Source: Bacteroidales bacterium
GTDB lineage: Bacteria; Bacteroidota; Bacteroidia; Bacteroidales; UBA932
Length of the DNA stretch: 35,917 nt
NCBI GenBank assembly: GCA_017469745.1
Contig: JAFUFS010000015.1
Coordinates: 1-35,917, forward strand
Direction: 5' to 3'
The position numbers were made by a program, and so were the translations under genes. The notes under the pieces were generated by a model. It worked only from the letters and a program-made list of their open reading frames with translations. It did no database searches and had not been told where the DNA came from. Positions 1-7,354 of the stretch are shown piece after piece. Numbering within the stretch: position 1 is the first letter of the stretch; each line of letters starts with the position of its first letter.

Positions 1-47
1 GGATCTCTTCCAACGTTACCGATCAGCATTACTTTGTTCAGTGACAT
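1..47 (-). CDS. ssb: Single-stranded DNA-binding protein SSB (N-terminus only, cut by window edge)
   Basis: Reading leftward from an ATG at 47 gives MSLNKVMLIGNVGRD, the very characteristic first beta-strand of bacterial SSB proteins (an S-x-N-K-V-x-L-I-G-x-x-G-x-D-P pattern). Only 15 complete codons are present, so the OB fold and the acidic C-terminal tip cannot be examined. SSB coats single-stranded DNA during replication, recombination and repair. The gene points away from the window, and its promoter must lie in the short interval up to 157, which also holds the terminator of the neighbouring operon. The identification rests on a short match, but that match is distinctive. Confidence 0.8.
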   Translation of the reverse strand, partial: MSLNKVMLIGNVGRD

Positions 48-71
48 AATGTTAGCTGTTTAGATATTAAT

Positions 72-110
72 AAAAAACATAGGTTCGGCTTCAAATCGCC
101 AAAACCTATG
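72..110 (-). terminator. Intrinsic terminator of the sigma/DUF4252/outer-membrane-protein operon
   Basis: On the minus strand an 8-bp perfect stem (78-85 with 103-110, CATAGGTT/AACCTATG) with a further GGC/GCC inner pairing is followed by a run of six T (72-77) and more A/T. It lies 48 bases past the stop codon of the outer-membrane-protein gene, where a rho-independent terminator is expected. Confidence 0.75.
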
Positions 111-157
111 CAATTTAATGAATATTCTTGAGACCCGAAAGTGATTCGGGAGTTATT

Positions 158-928
158 TTAGAACGGAGCGATACCGAAGGTCCAGGTCGTGAACTCGGGC
201 CAGTATTTCTTGTCCATAAGGTTCATCGGCGAGTACTTGGCGTAAATGCTGAAGTACTTGAGATTCAGCTGGAACATCGCGTCAACAGTGATTATGTTGC
301 AGTGGACATTCTTGAATTTATCCTTCTGTACATCACCGTCTACGGTGTACTTGTTGACTATCGAGCTGGATGCATTCAAGTTGACCACCGGGCCGACGGT
401 GAAGCCGAAACCGCCACCGAAACTGCAACTGTACAAAAGGGGCAGGTTGACACTGAAAACTGTCAGCCTGGAGACTTTCGGAGACGTCCCCTCCGGGTAA
501 GAGCCGATGGAAATGGCCCCGTTGTCAGACATATTCATCGCACCACAGCCTGTCAGGGCCAGGTTACGGAAGGAGATGCCAGGTCCGTAGGATAGCGTGC
601 TGTGTCCTTTTGTGTGCGAACTCAAGGCATACAGCCAGAACTCGAGGGAATTCTGGGGACTGAAATCCAAAGGCGCCTTTGAATCCGAGAACACCGAACC
701 GATCCCGGCGTTACCTACTATTGTTCTGTACCCGTCATTCTTTTGCACCTTGTGGTAGAAAGGAATGTCGAAGTCAAGGTGGACATGCTTCTTGTCCGCC
801 GATCTTCCTGTACTGCTGATTATGATCGTGTCAACCTTCGTCCGGACCGTATCCACACGGTCCTGGGCTCTTACGGCCGAAGGAACGGCCAGGGCGGCCA
901 GAATTGCCGCAACTATCATTCTTTTCAT
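158..928 (-). CDS. Outer-membrane beta-barrel protein, last gene of the ECF sigma operon
   Basis: This is a secreted protein of 256 residues. It has a signal peptide (M-K-R-M start, hydrophobic core, cleavage after A-R-A-Q at about residue 22). The mature part alternates polar and hydrophobic residues, is rich in Gly, Ser, Tyr and Phe, and ends in phenylalanine, as beta-barrel outer-membrane proteins do. I chose the ATG at 928 because an AGGAG lies about 8 bases ahead of it; an ATG at 934 is also possible but sits too close to the AGGAG. The gene begins 11 bases after the DUF4252 gene and ends before a terminator, so it is the last gene of the sigma operon and may be a target of that regulator. 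The exact family and cargo are not recognised. Confidence 0.7.
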   Translation of the reverse strand: MKRMIVAAILAALAVPSAVRAQDRVDTVRTKVDTIIISSTGRSADKKHVHLDFDIPFYHKVQKNDGYRTIVGNAGIGSVFSDSKAPLDFSPQNSLEFWLYALSSHTKGHSTLSYGPGISFRNLALTGCGAMNMSDNGAISIGSYPEGTSPKVSRLTVFSVNLPLLYSCSFGGGFGFTVGPVVNLNASSSIVNKYTVDGDVQKDKFKNVHCNIITVDAMFQLNLKYFSIYAKYSPMNLMDKKYWPEFTTWTFGIAPF

Positions 929-939
929 TTCCATCTCTC

Positions 940-1383
940 CTATCTGTGCTTGAATATCACCCTGAGATCTGAGGCCGTGGCCTTGCCTGTCAGGTAAACG
1001 ACCGTAACATACTTGCTTCCGGATGCCTCTTTAACCTGATACCCGACGTACTTGTTCCTTTCCCGGTCAGCCGGGAAACGCAGCAGGGCATAGACCAGGC
1101 TGCCGTCTTCCGTGTCCATCTCCTTGCTTACGGCAGTGAGCGCATCCCCTTCCAGCCACGTGGTTATCTTGCTTATCTCGGTTTCCGTCGCCTTGAACCT
1201 GATGCTGCGGAAATAATCCAGGTTGTAGGATTTCAGATCCCTGCCGCTCACTACGGATTCAGTGACCCTGGAAGCAGGCACGAGGGATCCGTTGAACAGG
1301 CTGTCTATCTGCAGGCCGGCCTGTGCCCTTGCCGGAGCAAGGGCAAGCAGGACGCCTAAGGTTATGAGTAAAAATCTTTTCAT
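940..1383 (-). CDS. DUF4252 family exported protein
   Basis: This is a 147-residue exported protein with a clear signal peptide (M-K-R-F-L-L start, cleavage near A-R-A-Q). The mature part resembles DUF4252 proteins, small periplasmic or surface proteins of unknown function that in Bacteroidota are typically encoded beside ECF sigma and anti-sigma genes. The start at 1383 is preferred because it gives the signal peptide; the reading frame continues upstream to 1452 without evidence of coding. It lies 4 bases after the anti-sigma 3' fragment and 11 bases before the outer-membrane-protein gene, so it belongs to the same transcript. The family assignment comes from overall resemblance plus context, and no catalytic motif is visible. 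Confidence 0.7.
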   Translation of the reverse strand: MKRFLLITLGVLLALAPARAQAGLQIDSLFNGSLVPASRVTESVVSGRDLKSYNLDYFRSIRFKATETEISKITTWLEGDALTAVSKEMDTEDGSLVYALLRFPADRERNKYVGYQVKEASGSKYVTVVYLTGKATASDLRVIFKHR

Positions 1384-1387
1384 GGAA

Positions 1388-1876
1388 TCATTTGTCAAAA
1401 AAATCATTGAGGAGTTCTTCCATGTCAGTCCGGTCGGTAAGCAGGTCCGCAAGGATGTTGTCGACGTCGTTCATTACAACTTCCCTGTCTGTGACCTTGC
1501 GACCGTCCACGAACGAGACACAGACATTGTTTTTATTATAGAGACGCACCCCGAGGGTGACGATCAGTGCCAGACTTGCGGCGACAGCCGCGATGCGGCG
1601 CAAGAGCTTCAGATCCTACGATTGGCCCTTCGACAAGCTCAGGGCCTCTCTCAGGATGACAGGGGAATGCTTCCTGTCATTCTGAGGGAGCGGACGCGAC
1701 CGAAGAATCTCTACAGACCGGCCGGCAGCGAAGTAGCCCATTACTGCGCGGACGTCGTCATATTCAGGAGCCTGACCCTCCGGAGAAACCAGGAAGGCCT
1801 TCAAGGCAGTCTCTTCCTCTTCCGAGAGGGTCGCCTCGAAATACCTTTCAATCATTTCATCAATCCGTTCCATCAT
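1388..1876 (-). pseudogene. Anti-sigma factor (membrane), split by an inserted palindromic repeat
   Basis: The upstream part (from ATG 1876) encodes an acidic cytoplasmic anti-sigma-like segment with the pattern E-E-E-E-T-A-L-K-A-F-L, ending F-A-A-G-R-S-V-E. It overlaps the sigma gene by 17 bases, indicating translational coupling. After about residue 57 the frame runs through a palindromic repeat (about 1619-1712) that encodes junk and meets a TAG at 1616-1618. Directly after the TAG, in the same frame, the missing half resumes with L-R-R-I-A-A-V-A-A-S (one transmembrane helix) and a short periplasmic tail ending at 1388. The intact ancestor probably had about 130 residues. As it stands, the cytoplasmic inhibitor domain would lack its membrane anchor unless the TAG is read through or translation restarts at TTG 1603. 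Confidence 0.7.
1616..1712. repeat. Palindromic (REP/MITE-like) repeat inserted in the anti-sigma gene
   Basis: This segment of about 95 bp contains a 14-bp inverted repeat with one mismatch (1650-1663 and 1673-1686, CTCAGGATGACAGG/CCTGTCATTCTGAG). It also carries GATTCTTCGG read on the minus strand near 1703-1712. The same two core words, in the same order and about the same spacing, occur in the repeat at 2446-2560, which identifies it as a member of a repeat family rather than native coding sequence. No clear target-site duplication was seen. It encodes no protein of its own. Confidence 0.7.
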
Positions 1877-2330
1877 TATTCCTGAATTTATCTCTCAATA
1901 CTTTCCTGGCCCTCGAGGCCTGCATCCTTACCGCCGCCGGCTGCATGCCGAGTTCCTTGGCGATTTCTTCGAAGGACAGGCCTTCATATTCATGCAGCTG
2001 GATGACCTTTTTCTGCAGCAAAGTAATGTCCCTGTCCAATGAGGCTTCCACCTTTCGGAAGAGGGCTTCACGCTCCAGTGCCATCGCTTCCCCGGAATCC
2101 TCTTCCAGACCAGCCTTGTCAAATCCTACTGTCTTCCTGCGCCCGGCCTTCCTCAACTCATCGATTTCTATGTTCCTGACGGTCCTTGACAGTAGTCCAA
2201 CGGCCTCTTTCAGGCTGGATACCTTGTATTTCCTGCCCCACAGCCTGCAGAATGCCTCCTGGAGAGCATCTTCCGCTTTCCATCTGTCCTTCAAGGACAC
2301 AAACGCCTCTGTCAGGAAATCTTCCTTCAT
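1860..2330 (-). CDS. ECF-family RNA polymerase sigma factor, apparently short in region 2
   Basis: This 156-residue sigma-70 family (ECF) factor redirects RNA polymerase to a small set of promoters. Region 2 is recognisable from D-A-L-Q-E-A-F-C-R-L-W (about residues 21-31) and T-V-R-N-I-E-I-D-E-L-R. Region 4 is the helix-turn-helix around L-S-F-E-E-I-A-K-E-L-G-M (about 118-145). Compared with typical ECF factors, roughly 10-15 residues seem to be missing between the first helix (E-A-F-V-S-L-K-D-R) and A-E-D-A-L-Q, so core binding may be impaired. The ATG at 2330 is preferred over the TTG just before it. It is the first gene of an operon with the anti-sigma, DUF4252 and outer-membrane genes. 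Its own promoter was not clearly found. Confidence 0.85.
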   Translation of the reverse strand: MKEDFLTEAFVSLKDRWKAEDALQEAFCRLWGRKYKVSSLKEAVGLLSRTVRNIEIDELRKAGRRKTVGFDKAGLEEDSGEAMALEREALFRKVEASLDRDITLLQKKVIQLHEYEGLSFEEIAKELGMQPAAVRMQASRARKVLRDKFRNNDGTD

Positions 2331-2357
2331 CAATTCCGTTTCTCTACTCTAATAAAC

Positions 2358-2391
2358 GAAAAAACGTCAATAATGTAACACGTTTTCGTCA
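2358..2391. promoter_or_regulatory. Inverted repeat upstream of the sigma operon (possible operator)
   Basis: ACGAAAAAACGT (2358-2369) faces ACGTTTTCGT (2382-2391), a 10-bp inverted repeat with a two-base bulge, 28 bases upstream of the sigma start codon. The position suits a regulator site or an autoregulated sigma promoter. No TAnnTTTG element was found here. The role is inferred from position only. Confidence 0.3.
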
Positions 2392-2445
2392 GAATGTTTC
2401 CAGGACCGTTTTTCAAAAGCTCCTGGAAATCATCGAATTACAGAA

Positions 2446-2560
2446 AGAGGCTGACCAAAAAGATTCTTCGGCAGGTTTTACCTGCCTCAGAATGACATGC
2501 AACTGTCATTGACACAACTGTCATTCTGAACGAAGTGAAGAATCTTTTTGGTCAGCCTCT
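2446..2560. repeat. 115-bp palindromic element with 24-bp perfect terminal inverted repeats
   Basis: AGAGGCTGACCAAAAAGATT with a further CTTC (2446-2469) is perfectly mirrored at 2537-2560. Nested inside are a second 11-bp inverted repeat (2487-2497 with 2519-2529, TCAGAATGACA/TGTCATTCTGA) and a 7-bp hairpin GGCAGGT-TTT-ACCTGCC (2470-2486). A direct repeat CAACTGTCATT occurs at 2500-2510 and 2515-2525. The whole unit can fold into one long branched hairpin. It fills most of the gap between the dcuB 3' end and the sigma operon, so it may end or stabilise the dcuB transcript. It shares GATTCTTCGG...CTCAGAATGACA with the repeat in the anti-sigma gene. It has no coding capacity. Confidence 0.8.
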
Positions 2561-2629
2561 TCCCGTAAGTAATTATTTACCAATAAGCTCCCTGAAACGC
2601 CGTTGCCAGCGAAGGAGAAATGTACGGAA

Positions 2630-3982
2630 CTAGAAGCTGGCGAAGTAGCCGGGGAACAACAGCATGGTCATCGCATAGCCAACAATGGTTGCAACGATCA
2701 CGCTCACGAGTCCCGGCATCATGAAACTGTGGTTCAGAAGGTACTTGCCGATCACCGTGGTTCCCGTGCGGTCGAAGTTGACCGTGGCAATGTCGGAAGG
2801 ATAGTTCGGGATGAAGAAGTAACCGTAGACGCTCGGAAAGACACCCAGCAGCACGGGGCCGGGAATGCCCAATGAATAGGCCAGCGGCAGCATGGCCACG
2901 ACCACGGCTCCCTGGGAGTTGATCAGCACGGAGACCAGGAAGAACACGACCGCTATGGACCAGGGGTACATGGTCACCAGGCCGGTCAGCATTTCCTTGA
3001 TCTGGTCCATGTAGTTTCCGAAATAGGTGTCAGCCATCCAGGCGATACCGTAAATGGCCACGACAGCCACCATTCCGGAACGCCACACTGTTCCTGCAGC
3101 TGCCTTCTTGAGATCCACCTTGCTGAATATGATGATCAAAGCAGTCGCGGAAAGCATTATGATCTGGATGGCGATGTTCATCTTGGGAAGTTTCTCGAGA
3201 GCCTCCTTGCTCATGATCATCTGGCAGAAAGCCAGGCCTACGATGACGAGGATGGCGCAGAGGAAGATGTAGACCGCAAGCTTTGCATTCTTGTCGATGA
3301 CCTTGTCGAGGGTTGTGGCCTCGCTTCCGTAGACATAGTCACGGACGGCGGGGTCGGAGATCCTCTTCTGGAAATCAGGATCCTTGTCGAGGTCCTTGCC
3401 CCTGTGGTAGGAGGCCAGGGCAGCGAAAAAGAGGCCGATGAGGCAGGCAGGGATAGTGACCATAAGCACCTGAGGGATCGAGACTCCGTAGCCGTTGGCG
3501 TTGGAAATGGTCACGAAGGCGACCACGGCCGCGGCTATTGGAGAACAGGTGATACCCACCTGGGAAGCGACTGAAGCGACAGCACAAGGCCTCTCCGGAC
3601 GGATGCCCTTCTTGATGGCGATGTCGACGATGATGGGCATGAGGGTGTAGACCACATGGCCGGTACCGACGAGAACGGTCAGGAAGAAGGTGCAGAAAGG
3701 TGCCAGGATGGAGATGCGTTCAGGATGCTTCCTCAGGAGCTTTTCAGCCAACTGGATCAGCCAGTCCATTCCGCCAGAAGCCTGAAGGATACCGGCACAG
3801 GTGACGGCTGCGATGATGATGTAGATGACATCGGTCGGGGGTGTGCCCGGCTTCATTCCGAAGCCGAAGACCAGTATGGCCAGGCCCAGGCCGGAAATTG
3901 CGCCGAGGGCGAGACTGCCGTACCTCGAGCCCACATAAAGGGCTGCAAGTACGATCAGCAGCTGGATGATCATTAATGCCAT
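2630..3982 (-). CDS. dcuB: Anaerobic C4-dicarboxylate transporter (DcuA/DcuB family)
   Basis: This 450-residue inner-membrane protein is made almost entirely of hydrophobic helices and has the usual Dcu length. It carries family-typical stretches such as A-S-G-G-M-D-W-L-I (about residues 67-75), V-G-T-G-H-V-V-Y-T and A-S-Q-V-G-I-T-C-S-P-I-A-A-A. Dcu carriers exchange fumarate, malate or aspartate for succinate during anaerobic fumarate respiration, which suits a Bacteroidales anaerobe that excretes succinate. DcuA and DcuB cannot be separated securely by eye. The gene lies 37 bases after the TlpA-like lipoprotein gene on the same strand and is followed by the 115-bp palindromic element. Confidence 0.9.
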   Translation of the reverse strand: MALMIIQLLIVLAALYVGSRYGSLALGAISGLGLAILVFGFGMKPGTPPTDVIYIIIAAVTCAGILQASGGMDWLIQLAEKLLRKHPERISILAPFCTFFLTVLVGTGHVVYTLMPIIVDIAIKKGIRPERPCAVASVASQVGITCSPIAAAVVAFVTISNANGYGVSIPQVLMVTIPACLIGLFFAALASYHRGKDLDKDPDFQKRISDPAVRDYVYGSEATTLDKVIDKNAKLAVYIFLCAILVIVGLAFCQMIMSKEALEKLPKMNIAIQIIMLSATALIIIFSKVDLKKAAAGTVWRSGMVAVVAIYGIAWMADTYFGNYMDQIKEMLTGLVTMYPWSIAVVFFLVSVLINSQGAVVVAMLPLAYSLGIPGPVLLGVFPSVYGYFFIPNYPSDIATVNFDRTGTTVIGKYLLNHSFMMPGLVSVIVATIVGYAMTMLLFPGYFASF

Positions 3983-4019
3983 AGGAGTGTGTTATTGAAA
4001 GATGTGATTATTGGCTTGG

Positions 4020-5132
4020 TTATTTCAAGTTCGCGGCAAGGAAGGCCTTGAGCTCTTTCTCGGAAGTCAGGGTCTCCGGCTTGAGATGGCCGTCCTGGAT
4101 CATATAGGCAACCGGAAGCCCCTTAGTGATGTTGTAGAGGGCTACAGCAGGAGTCGCGGCTCCGCGGCCGTCACACACATTGACCCAAGGAAGTTCCTGG
4201 TTCCTGACAGCGCTCGCCCAGACACCCTTGTCGTTGTCGAGTGAGACTGAATAGATCTCGAGTCCCTTCGGATGGTAGGTCTTGTACAGAGGCAGGAGGA
4301 CATCCTGGTTGAACATCTTCTGCGCAGCCTCGGAAGCCTGCCAGAAATAGACCATGACGATCTTGGAGGAGATGTCGCTCAGCTTTATGTTCTTTCCGTC
4401 CAGGCCGGGAAGGGTCAGGTCGGGGAAACCGGCTTCCTTTGCATTCTCGATCTGCTGTTCGAATGACAGGACGTTCATCCTGCGCTCGGCTTCTTTACCG
4501 AGGGCGGTGACATACTTGGAATCGGGATAGACTGTCATGAGGGAATCATGGATTCCCCTGAACAGTACGGCATCCGTTGACTGGCCGAACACCGGGAAAT
4601 CCTCGTTGATCTTCTGGTAGAGAACAGGAATGACGGTGAGCGACTTGCTGTTGTCAAGAACATACTTCACACGGGAACGGTAGTATTCCACGTACTTCCT
4701 GGAGACAGCCACGTTGTCACCGGACTGGACGGCGGATGAAATCTCGCTGAGGAAAGAAGAGAAGTCATCTTCGACCTGCTTTAGCTTCAAGCAGTCATCC
4801 GAACCCTCAACCGTGTAAACACCGTTGGCATCGGAGACGACCTTGACTTTGTCGCCCTTGCCCAGAAGCAGGGACGCCAGCTTGGTGTCGCCGTCGAACA
4901 CATAGACGAACTCGGGCTGACCTTCCTTCACCTCCATAGAGTAGGAATATGATCCCTTGGAATCTGTCTTGACGGTGTCGAGCACATTGAAGGAATTGCC
5001 GGCAAGCTGCTTGATGACCACCTTTGAATCAGGCAGGCCTTCCACTGTTCCGTTGATCCGGACCTTGTCCGTACATGAATAAGCGGCTGCCAGAACGGCT
5101 GCCGCCAGAAGAATGTTCTTACAATTTTTCAT
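4020..5132 (-). CDS. TlpA-like thioredoxin-fold lipoprotein without the CxxC active site
   Basis: This is a 370-residue lipoprotein. The signal peptide ends in a lipobox (A-A-A-Y-S-C). The N-terminal half is a DUF4369-like beta domain (V-R-I-N-G-T-V-E-G-L-P-D-S-K-V-V-I), and the C-terminal part (about 235-370) is a TlpA/AhpC-TSA fold (G-F-P-D-L-T-L-P-G-L-D-G, then I-V-M-V-Y-F-W-Q-A-S). In active relatives the segment after the tryptophan is C-x-x-C; here it reads Q-A-S-E-A-A-Q-K, so both catalytic cysteines are absent and disulfide exchange is not expected. The start at 5132 is preferred for the signal peptide, with 5138 the alternative. Both overlap the end of the HIT gene, so the two are probably co-translated. 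Confidence 0.8.
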   Translation of the reverse strand: MKNCKNILLAAAVLAAAYSCTDKVRINGTVEGLPDSKVVIKQLAGNSFNVLDTVKTDSKGSYSYSMEVKEGQPEFVYVFDGDTKLASLLLGKGDKVKVVSDANGVYTVEGSDDCLKLKQVEDDFSSFLSEISSAVQSGDNVAVSRKYVEYYRSRVKYVLDNSKSLTVIPVLYQKINEDFPVFGQSTDAVLFRGIHDSLMTVYPDSKYVTALGKEAERRMNVLSFEQQIENAKEAGFPDLTLPGLDGKNIKLSDISSKIVMVYFWQASEAAQKMFNQDVLLPLYKTYHPKGLEIYSVSLDNDKGVWASAVRNQELPWVNVCDGRGAATPAVALYNITKGLPVAYMIQDGHLKPETLTSEKELKAFLAANLK

Positions 5133-5523
5133 ATTCATTGAAAATCGCCTGGGCGACCGCTTTGTTTTCATCATCGCTGAAATGAAGTTTTTCCTTCCTG
5201 AAGTCCAGGTCCGCCTCTGTCTGCAGCGGAACCAGATGGATGTGGGTGTGAGGCACTTCCATACCGAGGACCGCCACCCCTACCCTCTTGCAGGGCACGG
5301 CGGCCTTGAGGGCCACTGCAACCTTGCGGGCGAAGGCCCAGAGGCCTTCATAGGTCTGAGAGTCGAGATTGAATATGTAGTCGTCTTCGACGTTCTTGGG
5401 GATCACGAGAGTGTGGCCCTTGGCCAACGGATTGATGTCAAGGAAGGCGTAGAACTCCTCGCTCTCTGCCACCTTGTAGGAAGGGATCTCGCCCTTGGCT
5501 ATCCTTGTAAAAATAGTTGCCAT
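5119..5523 (-). CDS. HIT (histidine triad) family protein, HinT-like
   Basis: This 134-residue cytoplasmic protein has the family's defining H-x-H-x-H motif: H-T-H-I-H-L-V-P-L near residue 95, preceded by the usual G-H-T-L-V-I-P-K segment near residue 36. HIT enzymes hydrolyse nucleoside phosphoramidates or related nucleotidyl compounds; the in vivo substrate is not predictable here. It starts 5 bases after the greA stop and overlaps the next lipoprotein gene, so it sits in the middle of a greA-HIT-TlpA-dcuB run. The length is slightly above the approximately 115 residues of the smallest HinT proteins but normal for Bacteroidota members. Confidence 0.9.
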   Translation of the reverse strand: MATIFTRIAKGEIPSYKVAESEEFYAFLDINPLAKGHTLVIPKNVEDDYIFNLDSQTYEGLWAFARKVAVALKAAVPCKRVGVAVLGMEVPHTHIHLVPLQTEADLDFRKEKLHFSDDENKAVAQAIFNEYEKL

Positions 5524-5528
5524 GATTC

Positions 5529-5999
5529 TTAGAGTGAAATGTCGAGGATCTTGAACTTGATGACTCCCGAAGGGACTTTGGCGTCGACCACGTCCCCCTT
5601 CGCATGGCCGAGGAGGGCCTTGGCGATAGGAGTGGTGGCAGCCAGCTTGCCATGGGCGAAGTCTGCCTCGGTCTCGCCCACGATGGTGAACTCCATGACC
5701 TGCTTCATGGACAGGTTCTTTACCTTCACCTTGTTGAGCATCTGCACCTTGTCGGTGCTGACCTGGGACTCGTCAATCACCTTGGCATTCGCCACGAGAT
5801 CCTTGAGTTTCGCGATCTTCACTTCCAGGAGTCCCTGGGCATCGCGTGCCGCATCGTACTCCGCATTCTCGGAGAGGTCACCCTTCTCCCTTGCCTCCGC
5901 GATCGCAGCGGAGATGACGGGACGCTGGGCCAGAGCCTCAGCGAGGTCTTTTTTAAGTTTGTCCAACCCTTCCTGGGTCATGTAATGGATATCTGCCAT
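5529..5999 (-). CDS. greA: Transcription elongation factor GreA
   Basis: This 156-residue factor rescues backtracked RNA polymerase by stimulating transcript cleavage in the secondary channel. The N-terminal coiled coil has the hallmark G-D-L-S-E-N-A-E-Y-D-A-A (about residues 39-50), with the acidic loop residues D and E needed for cleavage. The C-terminal FKBP-like domain includes T-P-I-A-K-A-L-L-G-H-A-K-G-D (about 124-137). The ATG at 5999 gives the standard MADIHYMTQEGL start; the frame extends upstream to 6071 but nothing supports translation there. It is first in a run with the HIT, TlpA-like and dcuB genes, with a TATATTTG element about 70 bases upstream. Confidence 0.95.
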   Translation of the reverse strand: MADIHYMTQEGLDKLKKDLAEALAQRPVISAAIAEAREKGDLSENAEYDAARDAQGLLEVKIAKLKDLVANAKVIDESQVSTDKVQMLNKVKVKNLSMKQVMEFTIVGETEADFAHGKLAATTPIAKALLGHAKGDVVDAKVPSGVIKFKILDISL

Positions 6000-6068
6000 A
6001 ACTATCTGTTTTTCATTAAAAATTGAACGGAGTCCCGCCAATTCCGGCAGAACCCAGTTCACTGATTG

Positions 6069-6076
6069 CAAATATA
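6069..6076 (-). promoter_or_regulatory. Bacteroidota -7 element for greA
   Basis: The minus strand reads TATATTTG, a perfect TAnnTTTG, 70 bases upstream of the greA ATG, which would leave a leader of about 60 nt. No convincing -33 TTTG was seen at the usual spacing. Confidence 0.45.
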
Positions 6077-6133
6077 ATAAAAAAAACGAATATGGAGTTT
6101 TTTAGTTATCTTTACATTGAAAACAATCAACCA

Positions 6134-7354
6134 ATGAAAAGAACCCTAATTTTAGCATGCCTCTTCCTGGCTCCCCTTTCAGTCTGGGGACAGGAGGCTC
6201 CAACCACAACGGCTGCAGCGGCCCCGGTCCAGCCGTCAACCGTCAAATGTGTGAGCGGACCTTATCTCCAGAATGTTACGACTGACGGATTCACCGTCAT
6301 GTGGGTCTCCGACATAGACGCCCTTGGATGGGTGGAGCTCGCACCCGACGACGGGACGCATTTCTATTACACTGAACGTCCCAAGTACTACGACATGACC
6401 GGAGCCGGAATCAATCCCCTCACCAAGGTACACACAGTCCGTATCACCGGCCTTGAGCCCGGTACGCGCTACCGCTACAGGATCATGATGAAGGGACTCC
6501 GCGCCTTCAACGGCGAGAGGGACATCACCTTCACCAAGCCTTTCGGCGCCAATGTCTTCACTGCCAAGCCTCCCGTGGTGACCACCCTGAAGAAGGACTA
6601 CGACAAGCTGCACATTGCGATTGTCAACGACATCCATGCCAACGGAGAAGACTTCAGCAAGCTCTTCGCCGAATCCCGCGGCAAATACGATTTCGTGGTG
6701 TTCAACGGCGACATGACCACGACTATCAACGACGAGATGCACATGTCGGTCTACGTGAAGCCGGCCTCAGAGCTGTTCGCCGACGAGACTCCCCTCTACG
6801 TCACCAGGGGCAACCACGAGTTCCGCGGTCTCTATTCCCGCGACTGGCTGAAATGGTTCCAGACTCCAACCGGCATGCCCTATTACACCTTCCAGTGGGG
6901 CAAATTCTTCTTCATCGCCCTTGACAGCGGAGAGGACAAGCCCGACGATGACATCGAGTACCAGGGCATGCTCAGCATGGACCAGTACCTCCGCGAGCAG
7001 GCAGAATGGCTCAAGGGTGTCACCCAGTCCGAGGCTTTCAAGAAGGCCGAGGTCAGGATCGTGTTCTCCCACATCCCCCCGAGGCTCAAGGACTGGCATG
7101 GCAACAAGAACGTCTGTGAACTCTTCGTCCCTATCCTCAACGAGGCAGGCATCGACCTGATGATTTCCGGCCACGAGCACAATTACAGCCTCTGCCCTGT
7201 CGGCACATCCAACGCCAAATTCCCGGTAGTGGTGAACGACAATGTGGAGCTGATGGTCCTTGACGTGGACGGCAAGACGATCAACTTCAAGACGAACGAT
7301 CCCTCAGGAGCACAGACTCACAAGGGATCTTTCCCTGTCAACGATAAAAAATAG
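6134..7354 (+). CDS. Secreted metallophosphoesterase (purple acid phosphatase-like architecture)
   Basis: This 406-residue exported enzyme has a signal peptide (M-K-R-T start, cleavage near V-W-G-Q). Next comes a fibronectin-III-like domain (V-K-C-V-S-G-P-Y-L-Q-N-V-T-T-D-G-F-T-V-M, about residues 35-145), then a calcineurin-like phosphoesterase domain. The metal-binding motifs appear in order: D-I-H (I-V-N-D-I-H-A-N), F-N-G-D-M, R-G-N-H-E-F, F-S-H-I-P-P and S-G-H-E-H-N-Y. This arrangement matches bacterial purple-acid-phosphatase-like enzymes that release phosphate from organic phosphates outside the cytoplasm; the substrate is unknown. It is transcribed divergently from greA across a short A/T-rich spacer. 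A TATCTTTA at 6107-6114 is a weak -7 candidate. Confidence 0.9.
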   Translation: MKRTLILACLFLAPLSVWGQEAPTTTAAAAPVQPSTVKCVSGPYLQNVTTDGFTVMWVSDIDALGWVELAPDDGTHFYYTERPKYYDMTGAGINPLTKVHTVRITGLEPGTRYRYRIMMKGLRAFNGERDITFTKPFGANVFTAKPPVVTTLKKDYDKLHIAIVNDIHANGEDFSKLFAESRGKYDFVVFNGDMTTTINDEMHMSVYVKPASELFADETPLYVTRGNHEFRGLYSRDWLKWFQTPTGMPYYTFQWGKFFFIALDSGEDKPDDDIEYQGMLSMDQYLREQAEWLKGVTQSEAFKKAEVRIVFSHIPPRLKDWHGNKNVCELFVPILNEAGIDLMISGHEHNYSLCPVGTSNAKFPVVVNDNVELMVLDVDGKTINFKTNDPSGAQTHKGSFPVNDKK

